Shown in pieces: positions 28,177 to 38,358 of a DNA stretch of 64,000 bases (its first letter is position 1; each line of letters starts with the position of its first letter). The position numbers and the translations under genes are program-made. The notes below the pieces were generated by a model. The model was given only the letters and a program-made list of their open reading frames with translations, did no database searches and had not been told where the DNA came from. Origin of the DNA: Megaera sp965229545 (GTDB lineage: Bacteria > Pseudomonadota > Alphaproteobacteria > Rickettsiales > Rickettsiaceae); NCBI GenBank assembly GCA_965229545.1, contig OZ245887.1:1519097-1583096 (forward strand), in the 5' to 3' direction.

Positions 28177-29917
28177 AAATAGCCAAATATATATTAATTT
28201 TTTTATTTGCTCTATTTACCTGCTACTGTGCGTGTTGGTACTACATAATTAGTAATATAAAAAATGATATAAATACTAGATATGCTAACCACAAACTCCA
28301 TGTTAAAGGTTTGGTAAATACTGACGAATACTTTATTACTTTTGATGAAGCAAGTATTACTGGTTTTCCTTTTGATATGGCACTAAATTTGCATGGGTGG
28401 AAAGAGGAAAGTAAAGGCACTCTGATTTCTTATCAGTCCCCTATAAAAATGGGTTATAGTTTTACTAATCAGCATGCATATATTTCATATGATGGAGAGA
28501 TCGGTGCTGCATATAAACCGTTGGCAAGTGGCTTTGGTGCTATATTAAAGATCAAAAATTATTTAATTAAAATAGATGTTCCACTTAGTAGAAAATTACT
28601 TTCTGCAGTTTCTAAAATGGCTGATTCTGTAGAGTTAATCAATTATATTAAGGATATTGAGGTTGCTACCGAAGGGGTTCAGATAATAGATAAACAGGAA
28701 AATGAGTTGTTTTCTGATAAAGAATATGAAAAATTAAACTTTACTTTTGTTCCGGCAAAATATTACTTTACGCTGCAAGATTTGCTAGATGAAATACCAA
28801 GAGAATACACGGTTAATTATACTGTTAAAACTAAACCGGTTGAGTTTTCATTTAGGCCTATACCCGTTAGTTTACTTTACGGTTTTTTTAATTTACCTTC
28901 AGATTTTACTGCTTCCGGTAAAGTTAAAGTTAAAACTGAAGCTAAGAAAGCTGAAGAATTATTTTCGCATTTTAATGCGGAAATGGAATTTGCATTTTCT
29001 GCTCCCAAAATTGATTTAAATTCTTTTAAGTTGCTTGTTAAAACTGGTTTATCTTCTGATAAACCTAAAAGTACAGTATTGTCCGTAGAGAGTAGAATAG
29101 GTTTAAAGGATAGTTTTTTTGAAGAATTATTTAAAAAATACGAAGCCATTAAGCCTAGAGTTATTTCTACACATGCCGGTCGTCTAGTAGATCAAGAAGT
29201 ATCTTACATAATCAGCAATAAGGATATATTTAAGTTTAAAGATTTAGAAAATAGTGATTATTTTCTGAACGTAGATCTAGAAACTACAAATAATAGCAAG
29301 GGTTCGTTAGTGAAGCTAAAAGATTTTAGTATTTTTATTCAGGGGAATCTGGTTTCAAGTTAACTTATCAATCACAATTTAATTACATGTATCTAAATAA
29401 TTGGAAAGCAGATGGGGTGCTGTTAATTAAGAATTATCCTGCAGTAGTTGATTTTAATTTTAATTATATTCTTCGATTTGGAGAATTTAGGTTTTTAAAT
29501 GATCAAACAAGAAGCCTTTATATTGACGTCAACAAAACATTTTTAAAACAGGTATCGGATTATCCTACTTCTACTTCTAATGATCTTAGTTTTGATTATA
29601 GTATTAGTACAGATAATTTGTCAGAAGCAAAAATTGGTAGTGTAAAGATCAGCCAGATTCCAGAATTATATAAAGTTATGCTATATAGGAAACTATTTAG
29701 CGTAATTGATTTGCACGGTGATATACTCGTCCAAATAAAAAAAATACTACCGAATTTGGATGAAAACGAACCGGTATTTAAAAAAATATTGGCTCAAATT
29801 ACTGAAAAAGAGATTAAAAAGACTTCACCGCAACAAGGAGAGAAAAATGTTAAGAAAGATATTTTACAGAAAAAGGAATCAAATAAAAAAATGACAGGAA
29901 AACTACGAAAAATTTAG
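28173..29917 (+). pseudogene. DUF2125-like envelope protein, one frameshift
   Basis: It begins with a signal anchor (YILIFLFALFTCYCACWYYI), followed by a long extracytoplasmic beta-rich domain (DEASITGFPFDMALNLHGW; ISYDGEIGAAYKPLASGFG) resembling DUF2125 proteins. The first frame ends at 29363. The other frame continues GESGFKLTYQSQFNYMYL from about 29345 and runs to 29917 with a Lys-rich tail. The combined length of about 580 residues matches a conserved Rickettsia protein encoded after tlc, as I remember it. The break may be a true mutation or a sequencing error. No function is known. Confidence 0.65.
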
Positions 29918-29991
29918 CTAAGTAAATATTTCGTAATTGTTAAAACTAGTGTATTACACGTATAAATTTTTAAATATTGTGAGATAAAAAA

Positions 29992-30975
29992 TTGGACTTA
30001 ATCAAAGAAATTCATCAATTTTTACAAGCAGAACTCAACGAGATGAATAACTTAATCTTGGGATGTCTTTCGGCTGAGGAAGAATTAATTAAACTTATTG
30101 GTAATCATATATCAAATTCAGGGGGTAAAAGGATAAGACCCGTACTTACGTTATTGTCTACCAAAATTTTTGATTGCAGGAGTGATAATGCGGTTAAGCT
30201 CGGTGCAGCTGTTGAATTTATTCATATGGCTACCTTATTGCATGACGATGTAGTAGATGGCAGTAAAATGCGTCGTTTTTTACCCACTGCTAATGTTATA
30301 TGGGGTAATAAAGCAAGTATATTGGTAGGTGATTTTCTATTTAGTCAATCATTTAAATTAATAGTTGCTACTAGGCTGCTCCCGGCTATGGACGTTTTAT
30401 CAGAAGCCTGCGCAGTCGTCGTAGAAGGAGAGGTATCTCAGCTTACAAAACTTGAGGAGCGGAGGTTTATAACTGAGGAAGAGTATTTAAAAGTAATTAA
30501 TGCAAAAACTGCAGTTCTTTTTGGAGCGGCATGTGAGGTTGGTGCTATCATAGCAAACCAATCACCTAACTATTGCAAAGCCATGAGAAATTTTGGGATA
30601 AAACTGGGGGAAATATTCCAAATAACAGACGATTTGCTAGATTATTTTACCCAAGGTGAAGCTAGGGGCAAGAATATAGGAGATGATTTTGCAGAAGGAA
30701 AGGTTACTTTGCCCCTGATTTTCCTAGCTAGAAGACTTACAGAAGATAAAAAAGAAAAACTACTGCGGTTAATAACTGCGCAAGAACGTACATCAGAAGA
30801 TTTTCACTGGGTTATTGATTTGTTAACCAGATTTGATATAAAAAATCAAATTCTTGAATATTTAGAAGATTTTAAAATATCTGCTGATAAGTTCCTTGAA
30901 GAAATTAATATTAGAAATGCAAGCAAGGAGTATTTAAAATCGTTGGTGAATTTTGCTGTAGACCGTAGTTATTAG
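29992..30975 (+). CDS. ispB: Polyprenyl diphosphate synthase (octaprenyl/ubiquinone side chain)
   Basis: This trans-prenyltransferase elongates farnesyl diphosphate with isopentenyl diphosphate for ubiquinone. The 327-residue protein has the first Asp-rich motif LLHDDVVDGSKMRR, the substrate site GGKRIRPVLTLL, KTAVLFGAACEVG, and the second Asp-rich motif QITDDLLDYF. The start appears to be TTG at 29992 (LDLIKEIHQFLQ), since no ATG is nearer than the DEMNN region and the family's N-terminal helix would be lost. The product chain length cannot be judged. Confidence 0.9.
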   Translation: MDLIKEIHQFLQAELNEMNNLILGCLSAEEELIKLIGNHISNSGGKRIRPVLTLLSTKIFDCRSDNAVKLGAAVEFIHMATLLHDDVVDGSKMRRFLPTANVIWGNKASILVGDFLFSQSFKLIVATRLLPAMDVLSEACAVVVEGEVSQLTKLEERRFITEEEYLKVINAKTAVLFGAACEVGAIIANQSPNYCKAMRNFGIKLGEIFQITDDLLDYFTQGEARGKNIGDDFAEGKVTLPLIFLARRLTEDKKEKLLRLITAQERTSEDFHWVIDLLTRFDIKNQILEYLEDFKISADKFLEEINIRNASKEYLKSLVNFAVDRSY

Positions 30976-30996
30976 TTAAGGTTAGTTACAAGATAT

Positions 30997-32277
30997 ATGG
31001 ATAGTATAGTTATTAATGGAGGTAATCATCTCAAAGGAAATGTTACCATCAGTGGTTCTAAAAATGCTTCCTTACCGATTATGACAGCTGCTTTGTTAAC
31101 GGATCAAGAGCTGGAACTGACTAATTTACCTATTTTATCTGATATTAATACCATGGAAGAATTACTTGTAAACCATGGGGCTAAAATTGCCAGAAAAATA
31201 CAAAGTAATGATAGCTTAACCTTAAAAATTTCTTGTTCTAATATCAATAATTATAAAGCGCCTTATGAAATAGTAAGGAAAATGCGGGCTTCTATTTGGG
31301 TTTTAGGTCCGCTTGTAGCTAAATATGGTGAGGCTTTGGTTTCACTTCCTGGTGGTTGTGCAATCGGGGCAAGGCAAGTTGATTTACATATTGCAGTCTT
31401 GGAGGCTATGGGAGCAGAAATAGAAATTCTGCAAGGGTATATCCACGCTCATACTAGAAAACGTTTAAAAGCTTGCAGTTTTATATTTCCTAAAGTATCG
31501 GTTGGGGCTACCATTAATGCTATACTGGCTGCTTGCTTGGCAAGTGGTACTACGCATTTATCAAACTGTGCAAAAGAACCAGAAATCAGAGATTTATGCA
31601 ATTGTTTAGTAAAAATGGGAGCGGTAATCAATGGTATTGGAACAGATGATTTAAAAATTACCGGCCAAGAGGAATTATATGGGACGAAACATGAAGTTTT
31701 ACCAGATAGAATTGAAGCTGGAACCTATATGATTGCTGCTGCTATTACTAAAGGCGATATAACTATTTCTGGGATTAGCTACGATATTGTTGAAAATGTA
31801 GCTCTTAAGCTTGAACAATCGGGTATAGAAATTACTAATTTAGATAATATCATCAGAGTAAAATATAAAGGTTTCCTTAAATCTGTTGATATGGCTACAG
31901 GCGTTTATCCCGGGTTTGCAACTGATCTGCAAGCTCAATTTATGAGTTTAATGGCAGTAGCAGATTCCTCTTCAGTGATTACAGAAAACATATTTGAAAA
32001 CAGGTTTATGCACGTACCAGAATTATGTAGAATGGGAGCAAATATTAATGTAGATGGTAATCATGCAATTGTAAGAGGGGTTAAAACCTTAAGCGGCGCA
32101 GAAGTAATGGCAAGTGACCTGCGTGCATCAGTTTCGTTAATTCTTGCTGGCCTTGCTGCTAAAGGTACTACTAAGGTTAGAAGAGTATATCACTTAGATC
32201 GAGGATATCAATCTCTCGAGAAAAAATTATCTGCTTGTGGAGCAGAGATTATTAGAGTGAAAGGTGATTCAGTTTAA
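30997..32277 (+). CDS. murA: UDP-N-acetylglucosamine 1-carboxyvinyltransferase
   Basis: MurA transfers enolpyruvate from PEP to UDP-GlcNAc, the first committed step of peptidoglycan synthesis. The 426 residues (E. coli 419) show SGSKNASLPIMTAALLT with the catalytic Lys-Asn, VRKMRASIWVLGPL, the loop PGGCAIGARQVDLHI with the active-site Cys (the fosfomycin target), DRIEAGTYMIAAAIT, and FATDLQAQFMSLMAVA. It lies 21 bases after ispB and is probably co-transcribed with it. Confidence 0.97.
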   Translation: MDSIVINGGNHLKGNVTISGSKNASLPIMTAALLTDQELELTNLPILSDINTMEELLVNHGAKIARKIQSNDSLTLKISCSNINNYKAPYEIVRKMRASIWVLGPLVAKYGEALVSLPGGCAIGARQVDLHIAVLEAMGAEIEILQGYIHAHTRKRLKACSFIFPKVSVGATINAILAACLASGTTHLSNCAKEPEIRDLCNCLVKMGAVINGIGTDDLKITGQEELYGTKHEVLPDRIEAGTYMIAAAITKGDITISGISYDIVENVALKLEQSGIEITNLDNIIRVKYKGFLKSVDMATGVYPGFATDLQAQFMSLMAVADSSSVITENIFENRFMHVPELCRMGANINVDGNHAIVRGVKTLSGAEVMASDLRASVSLILAGLAAKGTTKVRRVYHLDRGYQSLEKKLSACGAEIIRVKGDSV

Positions 32278-32350
32278 GCTATAAAGAGAATAGGTATTTT
32301 TGTTTAATTTTATGTTAAGCCAGTTCTAATTTAGCGGTATTTACTGCTAT

Positions 32351-32983
32351 TTATAGATTTTTACTTTTATACTCACATAGATGACAAATAGGACATTTAA
32401 AACATTCTGGTTTTCTAGCTTTGCAAATATATCTTCCGTGTAATATCAGCCAGTGATGAGCATGAGTTAACCACATGGTTGGAATTTGTTTTAATAAATC
32501 CTTTTCTATTTTTTTAGGATTTGTTTCTTGAGTTAAGCCAATTCTATATGAAACTCGAGCCGCATGTGTATCAACTGCTATTGTTTGCTTGCCGAATGCA
32601 CAATTTAATATAACATTTGCGGTTTTTTGCCCTATCCCTGGCATTTTTACCAGTTCTTCAAAACTATTTGGAACATTTGAGTTGTATTGGTCTACTAAAA
32701 TCTTAGAAAAAGCAATAATATTTTTTGCTTTACTATTATATAGACCAATAGTTTTTATATATTTTTTTAGATTATCTTCCCCAAGTTTTAAAAAATCTTC
32801 CGGAGTTCTATAAGTTTTAAATAACCTAGAGGTTGCTTTATTAACGGAAACATCAGTTGCTTGTGCGGATAAAATAACTGCTACCGCTAGGGTGAAGTTA
32901 TTAACATATTCAAGTTCTGTTTTCGGTTCTTTACTTAAAGAGCTAAAAATGGTAAAAATCTGGTTTATTGTATTTAAATTCAT
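32351..32983 (-). CDS. nth: Endonuclease III (base-excision repair)
   Basis: This DNA glycosylase/AP lyase removes oxidised pyrimidines. The 210 residues match E. coli (211). The helix-hairpin-helix LVKMPGIGQKTANVIL includes the catalytic Lys, and the catalytic Asp is in VDTHAARVSYRIGL. The [4Fe-4S] ligands are at the C-terminus (CKARKPECFKCPICHLC). It is transcribed opposite to the flanking murA and grxD. Confidence 0.96.
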   Translation of the reverse strand: MNLNTINQIFTIFSSLSKEPKTELEYVNNFTLAVAVILSAQATDVSVNKATSRLFKTYRTPEDFLKLGEDNLKKYIKTIGLYNSKAKNIIAFSKILVDQYNSNVPNSFEELVKMPGIGQKTANVILNCAFGKQTIAVDTHAARVSYRIGLTQETNPKKIEKDLLKQIPTMWLTHAHHWLILHGRYICKARKPECFKCPICHLCEYKSKNL

Positions 32984-33031
32984 AAAATAATAATTTAAAA
33001 TTAATCATAATTAGCTTTACAGGAATTTATT

Positions 33032-33421
33032 ATGGCAGAAAACAAGATTTTTGATTTTATAAGAAATGAGATAAAAGAACATGAAGTGGTTTTATTTATG
33101 AAAGGTACGGCTGACTTTCCACAATGTGGTTTTTCAGCGATGGTAGTTAGTATTTTAAAATCAGTTAGTGTTAAATTTAAGGACCATAACGTTTTAGCTA
33201 ATGAAGAATTGCGCCAAGGAATAAAAGAATTTTCCGATTGGCCAACTATACCTCAGTTATATATTAAAGGAGAGTTTATTGGGGGGTGTGATATAGTGCG
33301 TGAGATGTATGAAAATGGTTCTTTAATCGATCTGGTAAGAGATCTTGAAAGTCGCAGTGTTACTCGTCATAATGAAAAACGTTTAGAAAGTCCTCAGACA
33401 AGTGTTCCTATAACTGAGTAA
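33032..33421 (+). CDS. grxD: Monothiol glutaredoxin (Grx4 type)
   Basis: The 129-residue protein has the monothiol active site CGFS in FMKGTADFPQCGFSAM, plus WPTIPQLYIKGEFIGGCDI (cis-Pro and glutathione-binding GG-D). Grx4 proteins carry [2Fe-2S] clusters between assembly and target proteins. A tail of about 20 residues after LVRDLESRS is longer than in E. coli (115 residues). It is followed by an ABC ATPase 25 bases on and by ygfZ, itself linked to Fe-S protein maintenance. Confidence 0.93.
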   Translation: MAENKIFDFIRNEIKEHEVVLFMKGTADFPQCGFSAMVVSILKSVSVKFKDHNVLANEELRQGIKEFSDWPTIPQLYIKGEFIGGCDIVREMYENGSLIDLVRDLESRSVTRHNEKRLESPQTSVPITE

Positions 33422-33446
33422 TAAAGTATATCTACCGAGAAATCTG

Positions 33447-34382
33447 ATGAGTGATGCTATTTACGTAAAAGAACTTATAAAGGAATATAACGCCGGTAGA
33501 GTTTCTAAGGAAAAAAGATTAGCTTTAAATGGTTTGAATATCAATATTGAGGTGGGGTCTATATTTGGTTTGCTTGGACCAAATGGAGCAGGAAAATCTA
33601 CATTAATCAATATCTTAGCAGGTACAGTTATCAAAACTTCTGGAGAAGTTAGGGTTATGGGAATAGATATTGATAAACAACCTAAGAAAGCGAGGTCTTT
33701 AATCGGTATTGTTCCCCAAGAAATTATCACGGATACTTTTTTCCCATTATGGCAAGCTCTTGAATTTACAGCGGGTTATTTTGGGATTAAGCCGGAAAAT
33801 CGAATTACTGACCAGCTACTTAAAACATTGAGTTTGTACGATAAAAGGAATAGTTTACCACAACGCTTATCAGGGGGAATGAAAAGGCGTTTTTTAATAG
33901 CTAAAGCTATAGTTCATTCCCCTAAGATATTGGTTCTAGATGAACCGACCGCCGGGGTAGATATTGAACTTAGAAATCAACTGTGGGAGTATGTGAAAAA
34001 GTTAAATCAGGAACACGGAGTAACTATTATTATTACTACCCATTATTTAGCAGAAGTACAGGAATTATGTGATAATATTGCCTTTATTAACGATGGTAAA
34101 ATTATAAAACAGGATTCGAAAAAGAAATTACTGGCAGAACTTGGTTCAAGATATCTTGATGTTGAGTTTGAAACTGCTGTTGATTCTGTGAAAGTTTCTG
34201 GTTTAGAAAATATCAAACTTCAGCTTTTAAATGGAAATAAAATTAGGTTTGATCTCCATACCGAAAATAACGACTTTACTGGAATTTTAGAGATAATTCA
34301 TTCTATGGATTTGAAAATCAAGAATTTAAACTTAAGTGAACCTGATCTTGAAGATATCTTTTACAAAATAGTTAAAAAATAG
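33447..34382 (+). CDS. ABC transporter ATP-binding protein
   Basis: The 311-residue ATPase has Walker A GPNGAGKST, signature LSGGMKRRFLIAKA, Walker B ILVLDEPTAGVD, and the H-loop ITTHYLAEVQEL. Its C-terminal extension is typical of ABC-2 type exporter ATPases (CcmA/NodI-like). No permease is encoded beside it, so its membrane partner must be elsewhere. The substrate is unknown. It sits between grxD and ygfZ in a tight same-strand cluster (gaps 25 and 14 bases). Confidence 0.88.
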   Translation: MSDAIYVKELIKEYNAGRVSKEKRLALNGLNINIEVGSIFGLLGPNGAGKSTLINILAGTVIKTSGEVRVMGIDIDKQPKKARSLIGIVPQEIITDTFFPLWQALEFTAGYFGIKPENRITDQLLKTLSLYDKRNSLPQRLSGGMKRRFLIAKAIVHSPKILVLDEPTAGVDIELRNQLWEYVKKLNQEHGVTIIITTHYLAEVQELCDNIAFINDGKIIKQDSKKKLLAELGSRYLDVEFETAVDSVKVSGLENIKLQLLNGNKIRFDLHTENNDFTGILEIIHSMDLKIKNLNLSEPDLEDIFYKIVKK

Positions 34383-34396
34383 TTTTTTTATATTTT

Positions 34397-35221
34397 ATGG
34401 CTGAATTACTTAAAGATCATTCTATTGTGAGTCTATCCGGAAAGGATACTTTAGAGTTTTTGCAAAATATTGTTACCAATGACTTAAATAATTATTTATA
34501 TTCATATAATTATCTACTTTCTCCGCAAGGGAGATATTTATATGATTTTTTTGTTTTTAAATTATCACCTGATCAACTATTTATTGATATAAACTCCATT
34601 TCTGCCCAATCGTTTTTACAAAAGCTTACTCTATATAAATTAAGAAGAGAAGTAGAGATTAAAAATCTTACTTCTGAATATTCTGTTTTATATTCAAAGG
34701 AGAAATTGGAAAATAATGAGGGTGTTACTGCCTCTAATCGTGATCCTCGATTTTCTAAACTGGGCTTTAGATCTATAGTAAAATCCTTGTCTATTAATAA
34801 ATTGGAGCTGATTGATAGTAACTTATATATGCAAGATAAATATGAATTTGCCATTCCAGACGGCCTAAATGATTTAATTGCTAATACTTCTTTGGTTTCG
34901 CAATTCGGAGCAGAAGAGCTCTCTGCTGTTAGTTTTTCCAAGGGATGTTATATAGGGCAAGAAGTAATTTCTCGGGCAAAATATCAGGGGGGTACACGAA
35001 AGAAACTTTTTAAATTAGTTTCTGATAGAAAAATTTCCTTTAATGAAATTGGTACGGAAATTACCGATTTGAAAGGCCAAAAAATTGGTATTTTTTGCTC
35101 AAGTTATAACAAATTTGGCCTAGGGTTATTAAACGAAGAAAAATACCTAGAACTTGACAAAAAAATTGCTTTTATAAATGGTATTCAGGAAGTGTCGATT
35201 TTTAAGCCTGAATGGAGATAG
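34397..35221 (+). CDS. ygfZ: Folate-binding protein YgfZ (Fe-S cluster protein maintenance)
   Basis: The 274-residue GcvT-like protein starts AELLKDHSIVSLSGKDTLEF, then LQNIVTNDL, and carries the family signature FSKGCYIGQEVISRAKYQG with the conserved Cys. YgfZ/IBA57 proteins use folate and help repair or assemble [4Fe-4S] enzymes. It is shorter than E. coli YgfZ (326), which is usual in alphaproteobacteria. Its position after grxD supports an Fe-S role. Confidence 0.9.
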   Translation: MAELLKDHSIVSLSGKDTLEFLQNIVTNDLNNYLYSYNYLLSPQGRYLYDFFVFKLSPDQLFIDINSISAQSFLQKLTLYKLRREVEIKNLTSEYSVLYSKEKLENNEGVTASNRDPRFSKLGFRSIVKSLSINKLELIDSNLYMQDKYEFAIPDGLNDLIANTSLVSQFGAEELSAVSFSKGCYIGQEVISRAKYQGGTRKKLFKLVSDRKISFNEIGTEITDLKGQKIGIFCSSYNKFGLGLLNEEKYLELDKKIAFINGIQEVSIFKPEWR

Positions 35222-35600
35222 CTATTCTCTAGTCAATAATTAAGGCAGCGGGTTTTTTATAATTCTTTGCTTTATATAAATTGTTTTCTTCATAAGTTCT
35301 CGCAAGATCTAAAATTTTATATTTCTTGTGTTTTCTAAAAAGATTATTTACAAACAGTTGCTTATTACTAAAGCCTATACCAAAAATAATTAATAAATTT
35401 TTGGTATATTGATACAATAATTCTTTAAATTATATATTTAAAATTACTAGGCAAAATAATTAATAAATTTTAAGAATAAATTTTGGATTAAACTCTTTTT
35501 CTTATTGACTGATAAATAAATTAATGCTAACTAGTTTATTTATCTGAGGTAAAACTTCTTGTACTGATATTTGTAATATAATATTTTAAAATACTTTCGT
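35222..35600. other. Intergenic region with one doubtful minus-strand ORF
   Basis: A 62-codon minus-strand ORF (35417 down to 35229; MYQYTKNLLIIFGIGFSNKQ start, ends KKPAALIID) could be a gene remnant. I recognise no family, and the composition resembles the surrounding AT-rich DNA. The rest (35418-35600) shows no gene or RNA I can support. Confidence 0.4.
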
Positions 35601-36145
35601 ATGGTAGATAATTTTAACAATCGAAAAGTTAATAAACCTTTAGATTTAGAATCTGCAAATCTTATAGGGGGAAAAATATATGTTAAGCAGTCTGATAGTA
35701 CACAAAATGCTCAGCAACTCATTGGTCTACCAAAATTATCTGCAGAAGTTACTGAGGAATTAATTGATTATTTTATTACGTATAGAGTTATCAAAAAGCT
35801 GCAAGTATTATAATAAAAGAGGCACGAATAGCGGTAGGCAGATTACAACCGCATAATAACAATATAATAGATGTAGATCAACAATTGCTTTCTCTTGAAG
35901 AGCTGTTAAGCGATTTAATTAAATCTTTTTGCACCCAAGAGGACAAAGCTAAACTAGCTTCTCAATTAACGGAGTTAAAAATTACTGTCCAAGAGGTGGA
36001 ACTGGAACATATTAGGAAGTTTTTACATAATCTTCTCGAAATTATAGAAAATTATAATCCAGATGGAAGCAGCAAATTTTTTGAAAAAGGCGTAAGGAGA
36101 TTAAAAATTTGCGGACTACTGTTGAGTCGTGTTTTGCTGGACTAA
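35601..36145 (+). pseudogene. Unrecognised hypothetical protein, one frameshift
   Basis: The first frame (35601-35813) reads MVDNFNNRKVNKPLDLESAN to FITYRVIKKLQVL and stops. The next frame joins at KAASIIIKEARIAVGRLQPH and continues SLEELLSDLIKSFCTQEDKA to 36145. A 1-base indel near 35795-35805 explains the switch. The whole would be about 180 residues, helical and hydrophilic, with no membrane segment. No family is recognised. Confidence 0.5.
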
Positions 36146-36271
36146 AAATTATTAATTATTGCAATATTGTAACTTACTTCTCATTAATTTTCAACTTAAA
36201 GTAGAATAATCATATAAATTATACCGCTATAGTTATATCATCAATTTTGAAACCCTTAAAGGAAAACAGTA

Positions 36272-36325
36272 ATGAGCTTAAATAGTTATAATATACAAAA
36301 TTATGATGATTCGAAAATTAATTTA
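36272..36325 (+). pseudogene. Start of a gene interrupted by IS630 copy 5
   Basis: AAAGGAAAAC precedes an ATG at 36272, giving MSLNSYNIQNYDDSKIN before the element begins at 36326. Rejoining the flanks gives a stop almost at once (TTA TTA TGA), so the original gene was short, already shifted, or rearranged. No function can be assigned. Confidence 0.35.
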
Positions 36326-37457
36326 TTACTCTAGCCTTTAAATATTGAACATTATATAGTAGCATAAGCTATTTCTTTCTTTTTTAAATAATTTTGAATT
36401 TTTATACCATTAAACTGAATTTGTGTTAAATAGGACCGTACATTAATTGTTAAATCTTTTACTGATTTTAGTACTCGAAAATTATTAGAGTTAGCTTTGA
36501 CATCTTGGTTTACAAGTTCTTGTGGATTCATATCAGGACAATATGATGGTAAATAAAACAATTCTAGCTTGTCCTTATGTCTTTCTACATAAGCTTTTAC
36601 CTTTTTACTGTGATGCACTCTATGATTATCTAATATCAAAAATATTTTCTGCTTAATTTGTCTGATCAGTCTACCTAAAAATTCAATACACTTTTTGCTG
36701 GTAAAATTATCTTCAAATACCATCCAGTTCATAAACCCTTGCGGACTAATAGCAGCTAGCATATTACATTTAAATCTTGAGCCACTTCTCTTGATTGCTG
36801 GGGTCTTGCCTTTAAGACCATATGTTTTACCTCGATTATCTGTTGATTGTATCCCCATTTCATCTCCCCAATAAATTCTAGCACTTTCTTTCATTGCACG
36901 AGACTTGATTTCTGGATATGTGACTGTTAACCATTCTTTTATCTTCTCTGGATTACGTTGATAGGCTGATTTAATTGGTTTTTGAGACGTAAAACCCAAT
37001 CTATTCATAATTTTTCTTATAGAACGCCTGTTATACTGATAAAGGTAATTGGATTCTATATATTCTTGTACCACTTTACTATTCCATAACGTATAATCCA
37101 TTCCCAATTCATCAGGTGTATGTGATAAAATTTTAGATTTTAATTCCTCTTCTTGATTTTTACTGATTTTAGATCCTGTTCCTACCTTTACTCCTAGCTT
37201 CTTATAGCGAAAGCTTTCTTCCTTATAAATTTTGTACTCTTTAAGATATTTCCATATAGAACTCCTAGAAAACCCAAAGGTAATAGATGCTTGTTTCTTG
37301 CTTATTCCATGTATAACTATTGCTTCCACTGCTTTCTTTCTTAATATCTTGAGATCGCTTGGTGATAATTTTTTATTAGACATTTTGTTATTACTCTTGA
37401 TACAATATCATTATATCATTTCTCTAATGTTAGTTCAATATTTAAAGGCTGGAGTAA
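36326..37457 (-). mobile_element. IS630-family insertion sequence, copy 5
   Basis: The 1132-bp copy is flanked by TA (36324-36325, 37458-37459). It shares the GGCTGGAGTAA end variant with copy 7. Confidence 0.95.
36352..37383 (-). CDS. IS630-family transposase, copy 5
   Basis: Intact 343 residues. Private change L in KKLGVKVG. It shares L in QNYLKKKE with copies 6 and 7, whereas copies 1-4 have F, so two subfamilies are present in the window. Confidence 0.95.
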   Translation of the reverse strand: MSNKKLSPSDLKILRKKAVEAIVIHGISKKQASITFGFSRSSIWKYLKEYKIYKEESFRYKKLGVKVGTGSKISKNQEEELKSKILSHTPDELGMDYTLWNSKVVQEYIESNYLYQYNRRSIRKIMNRLGFTSQKPIKSAYQRNPEKIKEWLTVTYPEIKSRAMKESARIYWGDEMGIQSTDNRGKTYGLKGKTPAIKRSGSRFKCNMLAAISPQGFMNWMVFEDNFTSKKCIEFLGRLIRQIKQKIFLILDNHRVHHSKKVKAYVERHKDKLELFYLPSYCPDMNPQELVNQDVKANSNNFRVLKSVKDLTINVRSYLTQIQFNGIKIQNYLKKKEIAYATI

Positions 37458-37526
37458 TATTATGATTTCTTTTTGATAATCCTTTAAATGGATGCTTTCT
37501 ATTGTTGAACCTTTAATTGAATTTAT

Positions 37527-37554
37527 AAATACCTTTTTTAATTAAAAGGTATTT
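37527..37554. terminator. Hairpin, possible terminator
   Basis: AAATACCTTTT (37527-37537) pairs perfectly with AAAAGGTATTT (37544-37554) around a 6-base loop. The stem is AT-rich and followed by ATTTGTG, not a long T-run, so termination is possible but not certain. Confidence 0.5.
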
Positions 37555-37559
37555 ATTTG

Positions 37560-38212
37560 TGAAAACAATATATTTTAATAGTAGTGGTTATACAAGTAAT
37601 CGTTAGACATGCAATTCTTATGGTAATGGTAGTAGTGGTGTATGCATAAAAAATAACACAAATACTGGTTTTGCTTATAGTTCTTCTGGTAGTGGTGCTA
37701 ATTAGGGTAAGATTTGGGACAAGTGCGAGGTAAATACTTCTTAAATTGGTAATAGAAATAGTGTTAATTATCCAAGTTGGACTGCTAGTAGTTCTAAGGG
37801 TAACTCTGCGATAAGAAATTTAGATGAATCGTTTATAAAACTTCCAGAATCCCACACCTTATGTTAGACCAGGGTTTGTAACTTATACGCAACCTTTACC
37901 ACCATTTGTATTACCTGATATTCCCTATGTTCCACCTGAAAATACTGATCCTGTAATTGTAAACAAAAAAATATTGATAAATCTGTAGATTTTAGAAAAT
38001 TAGGGGATTATGAGAAGGTTTTAAAAAGCTGCGATGAAGCTCTTAAAGCCGATCCTAAATATCTTGATGGATGGAATAAAAAAGCAGAAGCAGAGGAGGT
38101 TTTTTTATTGATTGGATTAAAATCGGAGGGATTGAATTACAAAATGTCAGGGCTGTTTTAAAACAGAAAGGTGATAACCTTTTAGGTCAAAACACGTACT
38201 GGGAAAATTAAA
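37560..38212 (+). pseudogene. Decayed Ser/Gly/Asn-rich and TPR-like sequence
   Basis: One frame from 37560 reads KTIYFNSSGYTSNR and GNGSSGVCIKNNTNTGFAYS with several in-frame stops (37603, 37702, 37742). Further on come a Pro-rich stretch (YTQPLPPFVLPDIPYVPPEN) and, near 38005-38100, one tetratricopeptide-like repeat (LGDYEKVLKSCDEALKADPK, then YLDGWNKKAEAEE). At least two former genes or one multi-domain gene are represented. Nothing is intact. Confidence 0.5.
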
Positions 38213-38271
38213 AATAAGTGTTCAAAAGGAAAACAATATTAATATTATGACATTAAAAAATGATAGAGAAT

Positions 38272-38358
38272 GAGTCTGTCATATAGTTTGTGTAAGTTGC
38301 AAAAGGATATAGTAGAAAATACTATATGTTGTGCGCCAGGTATTTTAGTCTACCCCTG
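38272..38358. mobile_element. Fused ends of IS256 (55 bp) and IS21 (32 bp)
   Basis: Positions 38272-38326 are the IS256 left end (GAGTCTGTCATATAGTTTG...). From 38327 the IS21 left terminal repeat TGTTGTGCGCCAGGT follows for about 32 bases to 38358. At 38359 a new IS256 copy begins in the opposite orientation. This is a relic of IS21 entering IS256, cut down by a later IS256 event. Confidence 0.75.
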
